The position numbers and the translations under genes were made by a program. A DNA stretch of 64,000 bases, from assembly GCF_000026045.1 (NCBI RefSeq), contig NC_007426.1:1426001-1490000 (forward strand), read 5' to 3'. The stretch is from Natronomonas pharaonis DSM 2160 (GTDB taxonomy: Archaea; Halobacteriota; Halobacteria; Halobacteriales; Haloarculaceae). Below the pieces are notes generated by a model. That model saw only the letters and a list, made by a program, of their open reading frames with translations. It did not search any database and was not told the origin of the DNA. Each line of letters begins with the position of its first letter. The stretch's first letter is position 1. Positions 36,070 to 44,569 of this stretch are shown here, one piece after another.

Positions 36070-36426
36070 CTATGTGGATTTGTTTCCGAGCCACTGCTGT
36101 AGTTCGGCTCTTTTCTCCTCGTAAATCGTCTCTGGGTGCTGGTCCTTTCCGTGCCGTACGATGGCTTTCGTCTCCTCAAATAGCTCTTCACAGAGCGATT
36201 CCAACGTCTCCGAATCGGCCCGGGAGTTGTCGTTCATAATCGGGAACTCACTCCGCTCAGAGCGAGATAGTTCCTGATAGAGTCTGCGGGCGAGTGGTTC
36301 GTACAGGTTGGCGACGCGCTTCCAGTCTGCTGTCTCTTCGACTGACCGCTGTCGGTATTCCTCGTCAGTACAGACCTTCTCGGCAACGTTCCACATGTAC
36401 GCCTCGGCTTGTTCGTCAAAGTGAAC
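36070..36426 (-). pseudogene. Remnant of a gene cut by the TnpB element (C-terminal part)
   Basis: A reading frame of about 119 codons running from the right edge of the insertion element to a stop at 36070. It encodes a helical, charged protein (AEAYMWNVAEKVCTDEEY, RVANLYEPLARRLYQELSR, ETIYEEKRAELQQWLG). An internal ATG at 36396 could give a 108-residue protein, so it may still be expressed. The frame upstream enters the element without a proper start. It might continue the short frame beyond the other edge (37849-37998). No known family. Confidence 0.45.
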
Positions 36427-36427
36427 T

Positions 36428-36451
36428 GCCACGGGCGCGGTGGCCCGTGGC
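36428..36451 (-). ncRNA. Right-end hairpin, probable part of omega RNA
   Basis: A 9-bp stem with a 6-base loop directly after the tnpB stop, at the right end of the element. In IS605-group elements this end is transcribed and processed into the guide (omega) RNA that directs TnpB cleavage. The flanking sequence to the left (around 36390-36427) would be the guide. Inferred by analogy. Confidence 0.4.
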
Positions 36452-36461
36452 TTCCCGTGGA

Positions 36462-37733
36462 TTAGTCTGACACACCCACGACACCATCGGCTTGATGACC
36501 TGTAGCGGTGTCGTGGGTCACGGTCGGCTGGTTCACACAGCCCGATGCCTGCCGTCGCACCTTCCGAACTTGTGGAAGGCTGTTGAGAGCAGGCACATTT
36601 CGATTCAGTTTTTCCAACCCTTTCTTGGCGATGTTGATAGCCGCGTTCCGGTCGGCGTGGTCTTGCCGCCCACACTCCACGCACTTGAATCGCTTCTTGT
36701 TTCGGTTTGCACGAGTCGTATGCTCACACTCGGTGAGCGAACACGCCTGACTCGTGTACTCGGGGTTAATCTCCTCGCTCGGAATGCCTTGGAACGCGGC
36801 TTTGTACGTGATGAACTCTCGAAGTTTACGGAATGGGAGACTGTGAAGGCGGCGGTTCATCCGGGTGCCATAATCAATCGAGTCCCGCATCTCTTTGAGG
36901 TCTTCAAAGACGATGACGGGGTTCTCGAACCGTGGCACCCATTCCACGACTTGTCGAGAGACTTTGTGGAGTTGGTCGTGAACGAATCGTTCTTCTTGTT
37001 GCTCGAACGCTCGGTCGAACGACGACTTCCCGCTGTTCTGCATCCGTTTCCGCATCGTGAAGTACCGATGACGTTCTTCCTTGATTTCCGGGTAGTCGAT
37101 GACAACTGAGTTAACAATGTCGTCTTCGTGGAGTGAAGCGAGTGCAACGCAGTCCTCGTTGATGTCCACTCCAACAACTGTGCGTGAGTCCTGTTTGTCT
37201 CGGACTTCAGCCTCGGTGTGAGTGATGTTGATGTGGAGTTCGTAGTTCCCGTTCCGTTTCATCGCTTCCGCCGTCCCGACTCGCCACGTCTCGGACTCGA
37301 TGGCCGTTCGGAGTTGTTTGAGCACGTCTAGCGACCCCTGAAGCGTACCCTTCACTGGGTTGTACGGCTTCGCACTGATTCGGTAGCGGATTGAGTCGTC
37401 TTCGAGGAACAGGTTGTAGCCTTCCTCGTAGTTTGACCGAAGTGGGTACGCGCCGTCTTTCGTGTGACTGGGTTGGTTGTAGTCGTCGTACTCGTAGTAG
37501 TTCTCCATCGCTTCCAGCGATTTCTGCACGACGAGTTGCGCGGTATTGTTTACGAGATCGGCGTCGGATTCCAAGTCCTGCCGAATCTCGTCCCAGTCGT
37601 CACCGTTCTTTGTCCGGCGGATGGTTTCGTTGTACACGCGCCGGGCTTCGAGGAAGGCGTCGTCCAGAAGTTGCTGACCAGACTCATCGGGGTCGAGTTG
37701 GAAGACGAGTGTTTTGGTCAGCGACTTCTGCAT
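36462..37733 (-). CDS. tnpB: TnpB, RNA-guided nuclease of the IS605/IS1341 group
   Basis: A 423-residue TnpB with intact RuvC-like catalytic residues: Asp in VVGVDINEDCVALA, Glu in VIVFEDLKEM and the final Asp in DHADRNAAINIAKKG. The zinc-ribbon Cys pairs are CSLTEC and FKCVECG. The N-terminal KTLVFQLDPDESGQQLLDD is typical. The ATG at 37733 is chosen; the frame upstream to 37817 runs into the left-end hairpin. Since all catalytic residues are retained, the protein may still cut DNA guided by the element's omega RNA. No tnpA is present. Confidence 0.9.
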   Translation of the reverse strand: MQKSLTKTLVFQLDPDESGQQLLDDAFLEARRVYNETIRRTKNGDDWDEIRQDLESDADLVNNTAQLVVQKSLEAMENYYEYDDYNQPSHTKDGAYPLRSNYEEGYNLFLEDDSIRYRISAKPYNPVKGTLQGSLDVLKQLRTAIESETWRVGTAEAMKRNGNYELHINITHTEAEVRDKQDSRTVVGVDINEDCVALASLHEDDIVNSVVIDYPEIKEERHRYFTMRKRMQNSGKSSFDRAFEQQEERFVHDQLHKVSRQVVEWVPRFENPVIVFEDLKEMRDSIDYGTRMNRRLHSLPFRKLREFITYKAAFQGIPSEEINPEYTSQACSLTECEHTTRANRNKKRFKCVECGRQDHADRNAAINIAKKGLEKLNRNVPALNSLPQVRKVRRQASGCVNQPTVTHDTATGHQADGVVGVSD

Positions 37734-37848
37734 ACAATAATCGTCGTACTGCGGTCTTGTAAAGGTATTGTCTGTGGTTGATAGGTTGACCCAGTGTCGG
37801 GCTTCACCCCCGCGCACGGTGGCGCGGGGTACTCACCCTTGTTCTTCT

Positions 37849-37998
37849 AGTATAGAACCACCGGTTTATCAGCCAGTCCGCTTCGGTATCGACCGGTTTG
37901 ACGATCAGCAGGTGATTGCTCCCAACCGGACCACCGGTGTCGAATACCAGCGTAGCTTTACAGCCGTTTATCCTTCGTTCCTCTATCGTTTCGCGCAC
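37849..37998 (-). pseudogene. Possible N-terminal remnant of the gene cut by the element
   Basis: A short reading frame from ATG at 37998 (MRETIEERRING, then CKATLVFDTGGPVGSNHLL) running into the left end of the IS element near 37849. The gene body looks protein-like, with the mixed hydrophobic pattern HLLIVKPVDTEADWLINRWF. It may be the start of the gene whose tail is at 36070-36426. Whether the two parts are in frame after removing the element cannot be decided without knowing its exact ends. Confidence 0.3.
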
Positions 37999-37999
37999 G

Positions 38000-38250
38000 T
38001 GGGCCGTTCCCTGCGTTATTATTCAAATACGTTCGGAAGAAGGCTGTCTCACCACGCCTCAATTGCTGCGCGTAGGACAACTGGAGACGAGCATGCTCGG
38101 CTTTCTATATACGTTAGTGGCGCGTCCGGATGTCAGCGGGGGGATGGCACGAACTGAGGTTCCATCTCCGAAGCCACGGGCGGGGTGGTCTCCGGTTGGG
38201 TTCCGTCCTGCGTCGGTAGCAACCACAATCAGTTACATCATCGTGTAAAA
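38000..38250. other. Gene-free stretch upstream of the tungstate transporter
   Basis: No convincing gene. Two AT-rich boxes are visible (TCTATATAC near 38105-38112 and GTGTAAAAAGC near 38243-38252). The latter is placed about 40 bases upstream of the tupA ATG and could be its promoter. Confidence 0.3.
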
Positions 38251-38288
38251 AGCTAAGTGCGTTGCCGCAGAGCGTTGTATCGTTGTCG

Positions 38289-39194
38289 ATGCAACGACGC
38301 GAGTTCCTCGCCGGGGGGGCCGGCCTCACCACAGCATTCACCGCTGGCTGTGCCGACAGCGACCGCGCTAACGTCGGTATTGCCGACGAGACGCTGACAC
38401 TGGCGACGACGACCAGCACCTACGACACCGGGCTGCTCGATGCGGTAACCCTCGCTTTCGAGGACCGGTATGGCGTTTCCGTCAGGACACTTGACCAAGG
38501 GACGGGAGAGGCACTCGCGACAGGGCGGCGAGGCGATGCCGATGTCGTGATGGTCCACGCCCGGTCGCTCGAAGACGAGTTCATCGCTGACGGCCACGGT
38601 ATCAACCGCCGCGACCTGATGTTCAACGATTTCGTCGTCGTTGGTCCGGACGACGACCCGGCCGGGATTGCCGACTTAGAGGATGTGACAGCGGCGTTTG
38701 CGACCATCGCTGAGACGGCTTCGGCGTTTGTCTCCCGCGGAGACAACTCCGGGACCCACGCCAAGGAACTGGCTATCTGGGAGGCCGCCGAGGCCGACCC
38801 TGCCGGAGAGTGGTACCGTGAGGCGGGCGCGGGGATGGGCGTGGTGCTGAATCAGGCAAACCAGACGCCCGCGTACGCGCTGGCTGACCGTGGGACGTAC
38901 ATCGCTCAGCGATCACAGCTGGAGCTCTCCATTCAGGTCGAGGGGCCGATAGAAGGCGGCCCGGAGCTGTTGGCGAATCCGTACGGTGTTATTGCTGTCA
39001 ATCCGGCCGTCCACGACGCTGTCAACTACGACCTCGCGATGGCCTACATCGGCTTCCTGACCTCACCCGAGGGGCAGGCGGTAATCGAAGAGTACACTGT
39101 TGCCGGCGAACAGCTGTTTTTCCCGCGAGCGGTCGCTGAGGAACCGAATTTCCAGCAGTACGTCCCCGAGGGCTGGCAGCCCACGGAGGAGTAG
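38289..39194 (+). CDS. tupA: Tungstate/molybdate ABC transporter solute-binding lipoprotein (TupA/WtpA-like)
   Basis: A 301-residue exported binding protein with a Tat-type lipoprotein signal ([20 protein letters not shown]). The TupA hallmark [14 protein letters not shown] near residue 40 and the domain blocks [25 protein letters not shown] and PYGVIAVNP identify the tungstate/molybdate-type family. The start is the ATG at 38289, not the longer frame from 38262. It is the first gene of a tupABC-regulator run with only a four-base gap to tupB. Tungstate is most likely, molybdate is possible. Confidence 0.9.
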   Translation: MQRREFLAGGAGLTTAFTAGCADSDRANVGIADETLTLATTTSTYDTGLLDAVTLAFEDRYGVSVRTLDQGTGEALATGRRGDADVVMVHARSLEDEFIADGHGINRRDLMFNDFVVVGPDDDPAGIADLEDVTAAFATIAETASAFVSRGDNSGTHAKELAIWEAAEADPAGEWYREAGAGMGVVLNQANQTPAYALADRGTYIAQRSQLELSIQVEGPIEGGPELLANPYGVIAVNPAVHDAVNYDLAMAYIGFLTSPEGQAVIEEYTVAGEQLFFPRAVAEEPNFQQYVPEGWQPTEE

Positions 39195-39198
39195 TTGC

Positions 39199-39924
39199 AT
39201 GTCGCTTGGGGGGCTCTCGCTGCTTGCGGTCGCCGACGCGTTGCCTGTCGTCGGCGACCTTCCGTTCGAGCGCCACTACATTACCAGCATCATCTACGTC
39301 TCGCTGTATGTGAGCCTCACCGCTGTGGTACTCAGCACGCTCATCAGCATCCCGATAGCGCTCGGTGTCGGCTTCGCTGACTTCCCGGGGAAGGGGGTCG
39401 TGGTCGCCGTTATCAACACCGGGATGGGCTTTCCGAGCGTGGTTGTCGGTCTGCTGGTCCTGTTTGCCGTCTCGAATCAGGGGCCGCTTGGAGGTCTGGG
39501 ACTCGTCTACACGAAGGAGGCGATGATTCTTTCACAGATAGTTCTGGCAACACCGGTCATTACGGGCGTCAGCCTCGCCGCGGTCACGAGCGTCGGCGAC
39601 GGGGTCCGGGATGCCGCCTACGCGATGGGTGCGACGAAGATGGATATCGCCCTCGTCACGGTCAAAGAGGCCCGGTACGGAATCGCGACCGGCGTTCTCG
39701 CGGGGCTTGGACGGGCCATCAGCGAGGTCGGCTCGGTGCTCATCGTCGGCGGCAACATCGCAGGGGCTGATGGGACAGCCATCACCCGAACGCTGACGAC
39801 GGCGATTCAGCTTGAAGCCCGGCAAGGGCGATTCGAAGCCGCATTGGTCCTCGGCGGCATCCTCGTCGCGCTCGTGTTGGTTATCAACGGACTCGTTCTC
39901 AGACTCGGGGGCGGTCGGATATGA
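39199..39924 (+). CDS. tupB: Tungstate/molybdate ABC transporter permease
   Basis: A 241-residue membrane permease with about five or six helices. The EAA-like loop motif [36 protein letters not shown] is clear. The start ATG at 39199 avoids overlap with tupA. The final codons overlap the tupC ATG by four bases (ATGA), showing translational coupling. The permease belongs to the TupB subgroup; pathway assignment is by operon context. Confidence 0.9.
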   Translation: MSLGGLSLLAVADALPVVGDLPFERHYITSIIYVSLYVSLTAVVLSTLISIPIALGVGFADFPGKGVVVAVINTGMGFPSVVVGLLVLFAVSNQGPLGGLGLVYTKEAMILSQIVLATPVITGVSLAAVTSVGDGVRDAAYAMGATKMDIALVTVKEARYGIATGVLAGLGRAISEVGSVLIVGGNIAGADGTAITRTLTTAIQLEARQGRFEAALVLGGILVALVLVINGLVLRLGGGRI

Positions 39925-40775
39925 CGCTGCTATCGACGCTGCGAGGGATTTCCAGCCCGGCACGCCAACAGCCCGGAACGCAAAGCGAATCGAGACGTGG
40001 CGGCGACACGCTCGCCGAACGCGGATTGGCCGTCGCCGGTGTCTCTCACGGCTTCGACGGGACGGCAGTTCTGGAATCGGTGACGCTGGCTGTCGACCGG
40101 GGTGAGACAGTCGCGATAATCGGCCCATCCGGAACCGGAAAGACGACGCTGCTGCGGCTGCTGGCGCTATTTTCCGAGCCAGACGATGGGACCATCGGTC
40201 TCGACGGGACCGATGTGTGGCGGCAATCCGAACGCCAGCGGCTCGCTGCGCGTCGCCGCATCGGGATGGTCTTTCAGAAAGCGAACCTCTTCGATACGAC
40301 CGTTCGGCGGAACGTCCGCTACGGGCTCTCGGTGCGCCGTAGCTGGCGGGAGCGACTCCGGTCGTGGCTCGGAGGCCGGAAGCGACAGGAATCTGTTTTC
40401 GAGGCGCTGGACATCGTTGGGCTAGCCGACGCGGCCAGCCAGTCCGCGTCGTCGCTTTCAGGCGGGGAGGCCCAGCGAGTCGCTTTCGCCCGTGCACTCG
40501 CTTACGACCCGGACTTCCTGTTGCTCGACGAACCGACCTCCGATCTGGACCCGCGGAACACGGCGGTCATCGAGGAGGCGGTCGACGCTGCGCGCTCGCG
40601 AGGACTGGGTGTCGCCGTCGCAACGCACGACATGCATCAGGCTCGACGTATCGCAGACCGGATAGTCGTCCTCCTCGATGGGCAGGTCATCGAGGCCGGA
40701 CCAACCGAGCGGGTGTTCTCTGACCCCGACGACGCCCGCGCCCGGAAGTTCATCAACGGAGAGTTGGTGTACTGA
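39921..40775 (+). CDS. tupC: Tungstate/molybdate ABC transporter ATP-binding protein
   Basis: A 284-residue ABC ATPase. Walker A is [14 protein letters not shown], the signature is [16 protein letters not shown], Walker B is [14 protein letters not shown] and the switch His is in ATHDMH. It powers import with TupB. The N-terminal 25 residues are unusually Ser/Gln-rich before the ATPase core. A ModE-like regulator gene starts two bases after its stop, and all four genes appear to be one transcript. Confidence 0.93.
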   Translation: MTLLSTLRGISSPARQQPGTQSESRRGGDTLAERGLAVAGVSHGFDGTAVLESVTLAVDRGETVAIIGPSGTGKTTLLRLLALFSEPDDGTIGLDGTDVWRQSERQRLAARRRIGMVFQKANLFDTTVRRNVRYGLSVRRSWRERLRSWLGGRKRQESVFEALDIVGLADAASQSASSLSGGEAQRVAFARALAYDPDFLLLDEPTSDLDPRNTAVIEEAVDAARSRGLGVAVATHDMHQARRIADRIVVLLDGQVIEAGPTERVFSDPDDARARKFINGELVY

Positions 40776-40777
40776 CG

Positions 40778-41515
40778 ATGACGGGCGAACACTCAACTGC
40801 CCCCCGCGGCTACCCGCCGTTGATGAATCGGACGAACGGACAGGGGGAGGCTGCCCTCGTCGCAGAGGGTGTCGAGTTCGACGCGGACGATGCCACCCTA
40901 CTCCGGGAAATCAATGAGACGGGGTCCGTAGCGCGCGCCTCGTCGAACCTCGGCCGGTCGCGAGCACGCCAGCTCTCCCGAATCGAGACACTGGAGTCAG
41001 CGTTCGGCGACCTCGTTGAGCGACGGCGTGGAGGCAGCGGCGGTGGAGGCAGCCGGCTGACCGAGAACGCGGGGGCGCTGTTGCGCCGCTACGACCGGCT
41101 GCAGACCGCCCTTACGGCCACAGATACGGTTCCGGAGACGGTGCTCAATGGGACGGTCACGGCGGTTCTTGGCGAACTTGCTGATGTTGAGACAGAGATC
41201 GGAACGGTCCGCGGGCTCCACCCCGATGTGACAGCCGGCGATGACGTACAGGTACGAATCGGTGCTGATGCTGTTACCCTTCAGGACCCCGCAGACAGCC
41301 CCGGACCGGACGCGACGAGCGCACGGAACCGTTATCAAGGGACCGTAACCGCCGTTGAACACGGTGAGACCGTCCTTGAGGTGACGGTGGCCGTCTCGGA
41401 CGTTCCGTTCCGGGCGCTTGTGACCGACGAAAGCGCCGACCGACTCGGGTTGGATGCTGGGTGTCCCGTCGTCCTGACATGGAAGGCGACGGCGACGCGG
41501 CTCGCGCTCCGATAG
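40778..41515 (+). CDS. ModE-like transcriptional regulator (winged helix plus TOBE domain)
   Basis: A 245-residue protein with an N-terminal ModE-type helix-turn-helix (ATLLREINETGSVARASSNLGRSRARQLSRI, residues about 35-75), a GGSGGGGS linker region and C-terminal TOBE-type segments (LNGTVTAVLGELADVETEIG, NRYQGTVTAVEHGETVLEVTV) that bind molybdate or tungstate in ModE. It likely represses or tunes the tup operon in which it lies. The start of the gene follows tupC by two bases. A second ATG at 40823 is an alternative. Confidence 0.87.
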   Translation: MTGEHSTAPRGYPPLMNRTNGQGEAALVAEGVEFDADDATLLREINETGSVARASSNLGRSRARQLSRIETLESAFGDLVERRRGGSGGGGSRLTENAGALLRRYDRLQTALTATDTVPETVLNGTVTAVLGELADVETEIGTVRGLHPDVTAGDDVQVRIGADAVTLQDPADSPGPDATSARNRYQGTVTAVEHGETVLEVTVAVSDVPFRALVTDESADRLGLDAGCPVVLTWKATATRLALR

Positions 41516-41565
41516 CTCGCTTCCGCGGTCACAAAGCCCATTGGTGAGTCCTCCAAACGTCGGCC

Positions 41566-41841
41566 ATGGACCCCGCCCGAGTTGTCACCTACGGATTCGT
41601 CTACGCTGCCGCGGTCTTCTTTCTTCAGTGGGTGTTGCATCCGGACCCGACTGCGTTCGAGCAGGGCGGCCTCTTCAGCCTCCTTTCGGCGCTCATATTC
41701 GGGTTCTTGGGGCTGTACCGCCGGTTCGGACCGGAGACAGCAGAGCGCAAGCCGGAGTCGTACGGGTTGTTCGTGTACGGATTCGTGGTACTGTTGGTCC
41801 TTCTGAGTGGATTGACGGCCGCGTCGCTTGTGGTTCAGTAG
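41566..41841 (+). CDS. Small membrane protein
   Basis: A 91-residue protein with three hydrophobic segments (about residues 6-22, 35-50 and 65-88) and a short basic-acidic loop (RRFGPETAERKPE). The N-terminal MDPARVVTYGFVYAAAVFF looks like a membrane entry. No known domain; it follows the tup operon by 50 bases in the same direction and may or may not be co-transcribed. Confidence 0.7.
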   Translation: MDPARVVTYGFVYAAAVFFLQWVLHPDPTAFEQGGLFSLLSALIFGFLGLYRRFGPETAERKPESYGLFVYGFVVLLVLLSGLTAASLVVQ

Positions 41842-41911
41842 CCAGCGTACTCGTCGGTAGCGGCCGCTCCGTTTACTGCATAGGCCCAATTCGTCAAACG
41901 CACCACAGTCC

Positions 41912-41920
41912 TTTTTATGA
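41912..41920 (+). promoter_or_regulatory. TATA-like box
   Basis: TTTTTATGA lies 23-31 bases upstream of the ATG at 41943 and selects that start over the in-frame extension from 41541. Confidence 0.45.
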
Positions 41921-41942
41921 CCTCCGGCAGAACATCGTGGAT

Positions 41943-42347
41943 ATGGGTGCAACATCCACAACCAGCAGCGCGTCGGTGTTCAGGAAGCCGGGCAATCCAG
42001 TCGGCTACATCGCCATCGTGATGGCGCTCGTGACGGGCGTTTTGCACCTCGTTGCGGCGACAAACGCGATACAGTTCAGTCAGACACTCGGTATCCTGTT
42101 CGTGCTCAACGGGCTCGGGTTCCTCGGCGGTATTGGGCTCTACTTGAGCAAGTACTGGCGAAAAGAGCTGTTCATCGTGGCGGCGCTGTACTCACTCGTA
42201 ACGATTCTGGCGCTTTTCCCGGTGCAAGGCTGGGGTGTCGAGGCCTTCTACATGCAGGGAGAAATCAATCCGTTAGCAGTCATCACGAAGGCCGCTGAGG
42301 CGGTACTCGTTGTCTGTGCACTCTATCTGTACGCGACGGATAGCTGA
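41943..42347 (+). CDS. Four-helix membrane protein, unknown function
   Basis: A 134-residue protein with a short polar start (MGATSTTSSASVFRKPGN) and four hydrophobic segments (for example VGYIAIVMALVTGVLHLVA, TLGILFVLNGLGFLGGIGL). His in TGVLHLVAATN is the only notable polar residue in a helix. A leaderless promoter fits the ATG at 41943. I cannot name the family, though similar small four-helix proteins are common in haloarchaea. Confidence 0.72.
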   Translation: MGATSTTSSASVFRKPGNPVGYIAIVMALVTGVLHLVAATNAIQFSQTLGILFVLNGLGFLGGIGLYLSKYWRKELFIVAALYSLVTILALFPVQGWGVEAFYMQGEINPLAVITKAAEAVLVVCALYLYATDS

Positions 42348-42640
42348 ACGGGCCAGCAGCGCTCGGAGCCAATAAACCCGTCCGGGAGAGCCCGGACGGA
42401 GCGTACGGCAGCGTCCACACCAGACCGCAGGGAGAATCGCGGTCGGAGACGAGGCGTACAGCCGAAAGGCGCCCGCGGCGGAATGGTGGGGGGAAACGCC
42501 GCAGGCGTGGGTTGTGGTGGCATCGCCGGCCGCGAGCGGGGGGACCCCGCAGCCGACGAAGGCGCCGACGGCCACAGCACGGTGGGTGGGTTGCGATGGG
42601 GGGGTCGGTGGTCGGCGCCTATACGGAGATATCTCCTACA
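42348..42640 (+). ncRNA. Candidate structured non-coding RNA region
   Basis: About 390 bases without a protein gene (42348-42739), of which about 42378-42620 is packed with complementary arms: a 9-bp hairpin (42378-42399, loop AGAG), GACCGC/GCGGTC (42423-42428 with 42439-42444), a GNRA-type hairpin GCC-GAAA-GGC (42461-42470), GCGGCG/CGCCGC (42475-42480 with 42497-42502), GCGGGG-GGA-CCCCGC (42536-42550) and a long-range 9-bp pair (42561-42569 with 42611-42619). No signature of tRNA, rRNA, SRP or RNase P RNA is recognised. Strand is not determined. Confidence 0.35.
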
Positions 42641-42708
42641 GACAACTAACGATTGAGCCACGCATCACCGGCTATTTAAAACTGAGTCGGTGGCGGGGCT
42701 GCCGCGGG

Positions 42709-42716
42709 ATATATCA
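42709..42716 (+). promoter_or_regulatory. TATA-like box of the CHY zinc-finger gene
   Basis: GATATATC is 24-31 bases upstream of the GTG at 42740. It supports that GTG as a leaderless start. A further AT box (TATTTAAA, about 42673-42680) lies upstream. Confidence 0.45.
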
Positions 42717-42739
42717 CGAGGCCGCACGACGATAACATC

Positions 42740-43084
42740 GTGCGCGTTCACGGCTACGAGGTACGGGGCGTCGGGCTCGACGGCGAAACGCGCTGTGCCC
42801 ACTACGGAACCGAGCGCGACGTCGTCGCCATCAAGTTCGCCTGCTGTGCGACCTACTACGCCTGTCACCGGTGTCACGAGGAATGTACGGACCACGAACG
42901 GAGCCGGTGGCCGCTCGGACGCCGGGACGAGAAGGCTGTACTCTGTGGAGTCTGTGGGACCGAACTCGCTGTACAGGAGTATCTCGGCGTCGATAGCTGC
43001 CCCGACTGTGGAGCGCGGTTCAACCCCGGCTGTAACAACCACACCCACCTATATTTCGAGGAGCGGCCGACGGATGGCACGTAG
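42740..43084 (+). CDS. CHY zinc-finger protein
   Basis: A 114-residue protein with the ordered Cys/His pattern of CHY zinc fingers: CAHYGTERDVVAIKFACCATYYACHRCHEEC, then CGVCG, CPDC and a final CNNHTHLYFE. It probably binds three zinc ions. The role is unknown; CHY domains occur in E3-type proteins in eukaryotes and in small stand-alone archaeal proteins. It starts with GTG; the TAG stop is the first base group of a tandem repeat. Confidence 0.88.
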   Translation: MRVHGYEVRGVGLDGETRCAHYGTERDVVAIKFACCATYYACHRCHEECTDHERSRWPLGRRDEKAVLCGVCGTELAVQEYLGVDSCPDCGARFNPGCNNHTHLYFEERPTDGT

Positions 43085-43144
43085 GTTTTGTCGTTTCCGG
43101 ACGAACAGCACACAGGTTTTGTCGTTTCCGGACGAACAGCACGC
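43083..43144 (+). repeat. Two tandem copies of a 31-bp repeat filling the gap before the NUDIX gene
   Basis: Copy one at 43083-43113 and copy two at 43114-43144 differ at a single base. The first starts inside the stop codon of the CHY gene, and the second ends at the base before the NUDIX ATG, so the whole intergenic space is the duplication. Each copy holds a short palindrome TCGTTTCCGGACGA. Confidence 0.9.
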
Positions 43145-43696
43145 ATGGACAAGGACGCGCTCGCTTGGGAGACACTTGCTTCGGAACGTGACTACACCTG
43201 TCCCGGCTTCGATGTCATACGCGACGATGTGCGGCTGCCGAACGGCACCGAGACGGAGTTCCACTACGTCTCCGAGCCACCGTCAGTTGTGATACTCCCG
43301 TTCCGGCCGGACGGTGACGTGGTCGTTATCGAGGAGTGGCGACAGGCGGTCGGCCGGGTCAGCTATGGGCTCCCGGCTGGTGGCCTCGAAACTGACGACG
43401 AAGATGTCATCGCAGCGGCACACCGTGAGCTGGCCGAGGAGACGGGCTATGAGGCTGACGCGATAGAACAGCTCGGTACCTATGAGCCGGCAAACGGGCT
43501 GTTCGACTCGGTGTTTCACTACGTCGTCGCCCATGGCTGTCGGCCGACGGCCGAACAGCAACTCGACGACAACGAGTCTATCACCGTCGAAACAGCCTCA
43601 TTCGACGACCTCCGCGACCGCGCGGCTGTCGGCGACCTTCGGGACGGTCGCACAGCGCTCGGGGTTCTGCAGTATGCGGTCAGAAAAGATAGCTAG
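43145..43696 (+). CDS. NUDIX hydrolase (ADP-ribose pyrophosphatase-like)
   Basis: A 183-residue NUDIX hydrolase. The NUDIX box is GGLETDDEDVIAAAHRELAEETGY, matching G-x5-E-x7-REUxEExGU. The N-terminal fold (SVVILPFRPDGDVVVIEEWRQ) resembles ADP-ribose pyrophosphatases, which cleave ADP-ribose to AMP and ribose-5-phosphate. The ATG at 43145 follows the tandem repeat directly. An in-frame longer start at 43088 lies inside the repeat and is less likely. Confidence 0.9.
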   Translation: MDKDALAWETLASERDYTCPGFDVIRDDVRLPNGTETEFHYVSEPPSVVILPFRPDGDVVVIEEWRQAVGRVSYGLPAGGLETDDEDVIAAAHRELAEETGYEADAIEQLGTYEPANGLFDSVFHYVVAHGCRPTAEQQLDDNESITVETASFDDLRDRAAVGDLRDGRTALGVLQYAVRKDS

Positions 43697-43701
43697 CGGC
43701 G

Positions 43702-44433
43702 CTATTGGTCGACGTCGACGGATTCGATACTGACGTCTTCCTGCGGGTCGTCGTTTCGGCCGGTCGGCAGCGAGCCGACCTCTTCGACGACATCCATCCC
43801 GTCGATGACCTGGCCGAAGACCGCGTGTCGGCCGTCGAGATGCGGCTGTGCGTCCAGCGTGATGAAGAACTGGCTCCCGTTCGTGTCGGGGCCGGAGTTC
43901 GCCATCGAGAGGATACCGGGGCCGTCGTGGGACAGCTCGTCGTGGAACTCGTCGTCGAACTGGTAGCCGGGGCCGCCGCGGCCGGTTCCGGTCGGGTCAC
44001 CGCCCTGAATCATGAAGTCCTCAATGACGCGGTGGAAGGGCACATCGTCGTAGAGTGGGTCAATCCGCTTTTCACCGGTTTCGGGGTCTTCCCACGCGCC
44101 GGTTCCGGGCTCGATGTCGGTTCCCTCGTAATCGTTGGCCCCCGTCGCAAGACCGATGAAGTTCTCGACGGTTCGCGGGGCGCGCTGCTCGAAGAGTTCG
44201 ACGGTGATGTCGCCGTGGGTCGTCGCTATCGTCGCGGTCGGGTTCTCGGGGTCGGAGACCGAAGCATCATCGCTCATATCCGCATCTGGGGTGGGTGTCG
44301 CAAAAGACTGCCGGCTCCCGTCGTCGCCAGCGGGCGTCCCGGACGTCTGTTGGTCCTCGTTATCGCGGTCGAGACAGCCTCCAGCGACAAGCACTCCGAT
44401 TGCTGCTAATATTGCTCGACGGTCCGTGTCCAT
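43702..44433 (-). CDS. Exported cyclophilin-type peptidyl-prolyl isomerase lipoprotein
   Basis: A 243-residue protein with a signal ([20 protein letters not shown]) and a lipobox, an acidic linker and a cyclophilin domain: [62 protein letters not shown] and [17 protein letters not shown]. These active-site residues (R, F, M/Q, W replaced by H) mark a functional cyclophilin, which would assist folding of secreted proteins outside the membrane. The Arg pair suggests a Tat route. Convergent with the NUDIX gene. Confidence 0.92.
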   Translation of the reverse strand: MDTDRRAILAAIGVLVAGGCLDRDNEDQQTSGTPAGDDGSRQSFATPTPDADMSDDASVSDPENPTATIATTHGDITVELFEQRAPRTVENFIGLATGANDYEGTDIEPGTGAWEDPETGEKRIDPLYDDVPFHRVIEDFMIQGGDPTGTGRGGPGYQFDDEFHDELSHDGPGILSMANSGPDTNGSQFFITLDAQPHLDGRHAVFGQVIDGMDVVEEVGSLPTGRNDDPQEDVSIESVDVDQ

Positions 44434-44569
44434 AGGACCTGTTCGTCCCCGTAGAAATGAACCCTTCTCTATGCTGCCTGAACGGATTTCGATGGCCAGA
44501 TACCAGCTAAAATCCCCGAGAAATCATGAACCACAACCCTGTTTAGCATGCTTCCGGTAGTCCGAACGT

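Larger units (their letters stand above)
36425..37848 (-). mobile_element. IS1341-type (IS605 group) element carrying tnpB only
   Basis: The TnpB gene is flanked by two strong subterminal hairpins typical for this group: GCCACGGGC 36428-36436 with GCCCGTGGC 36443-36451 (9-bp stem, right end) and CCCCGCGC 37808-37815 with GCGCGGGG 37822-37829 (8-bp stem, left end). There are no inverted terminal repeats, as expected for single-strand transposition. There is no TnpA gene, so it would move only with help in trans. Exact edges are estimated within about 20 bases. It seems to have inserted into a small gene. Confidence 0.65.

Noticed and set aside
42348-42640. Identification of the structured stretch as RNase P RNA or SRP RNA
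   Set aside because: I looked for the conserved RNase P motif (GAGGAAAGTCC type) and the SRP helix 8 motif on both strands and did not find them.
42323-42661. Long minus-strand frame in the hairpin-rich stretch
   Set aside because: Its translation is Pro/Arg-rich with no acidic bias, unlike real haloarchaeal proteins. It is probably a by-product of GC-rich non-coding sequence.
43083-43144. Tandem repeats as a CRISPR array
   Set aside because: Only two copies exist and they are directly adjacent without spacers. No other repeat array or cas gene is in the window.
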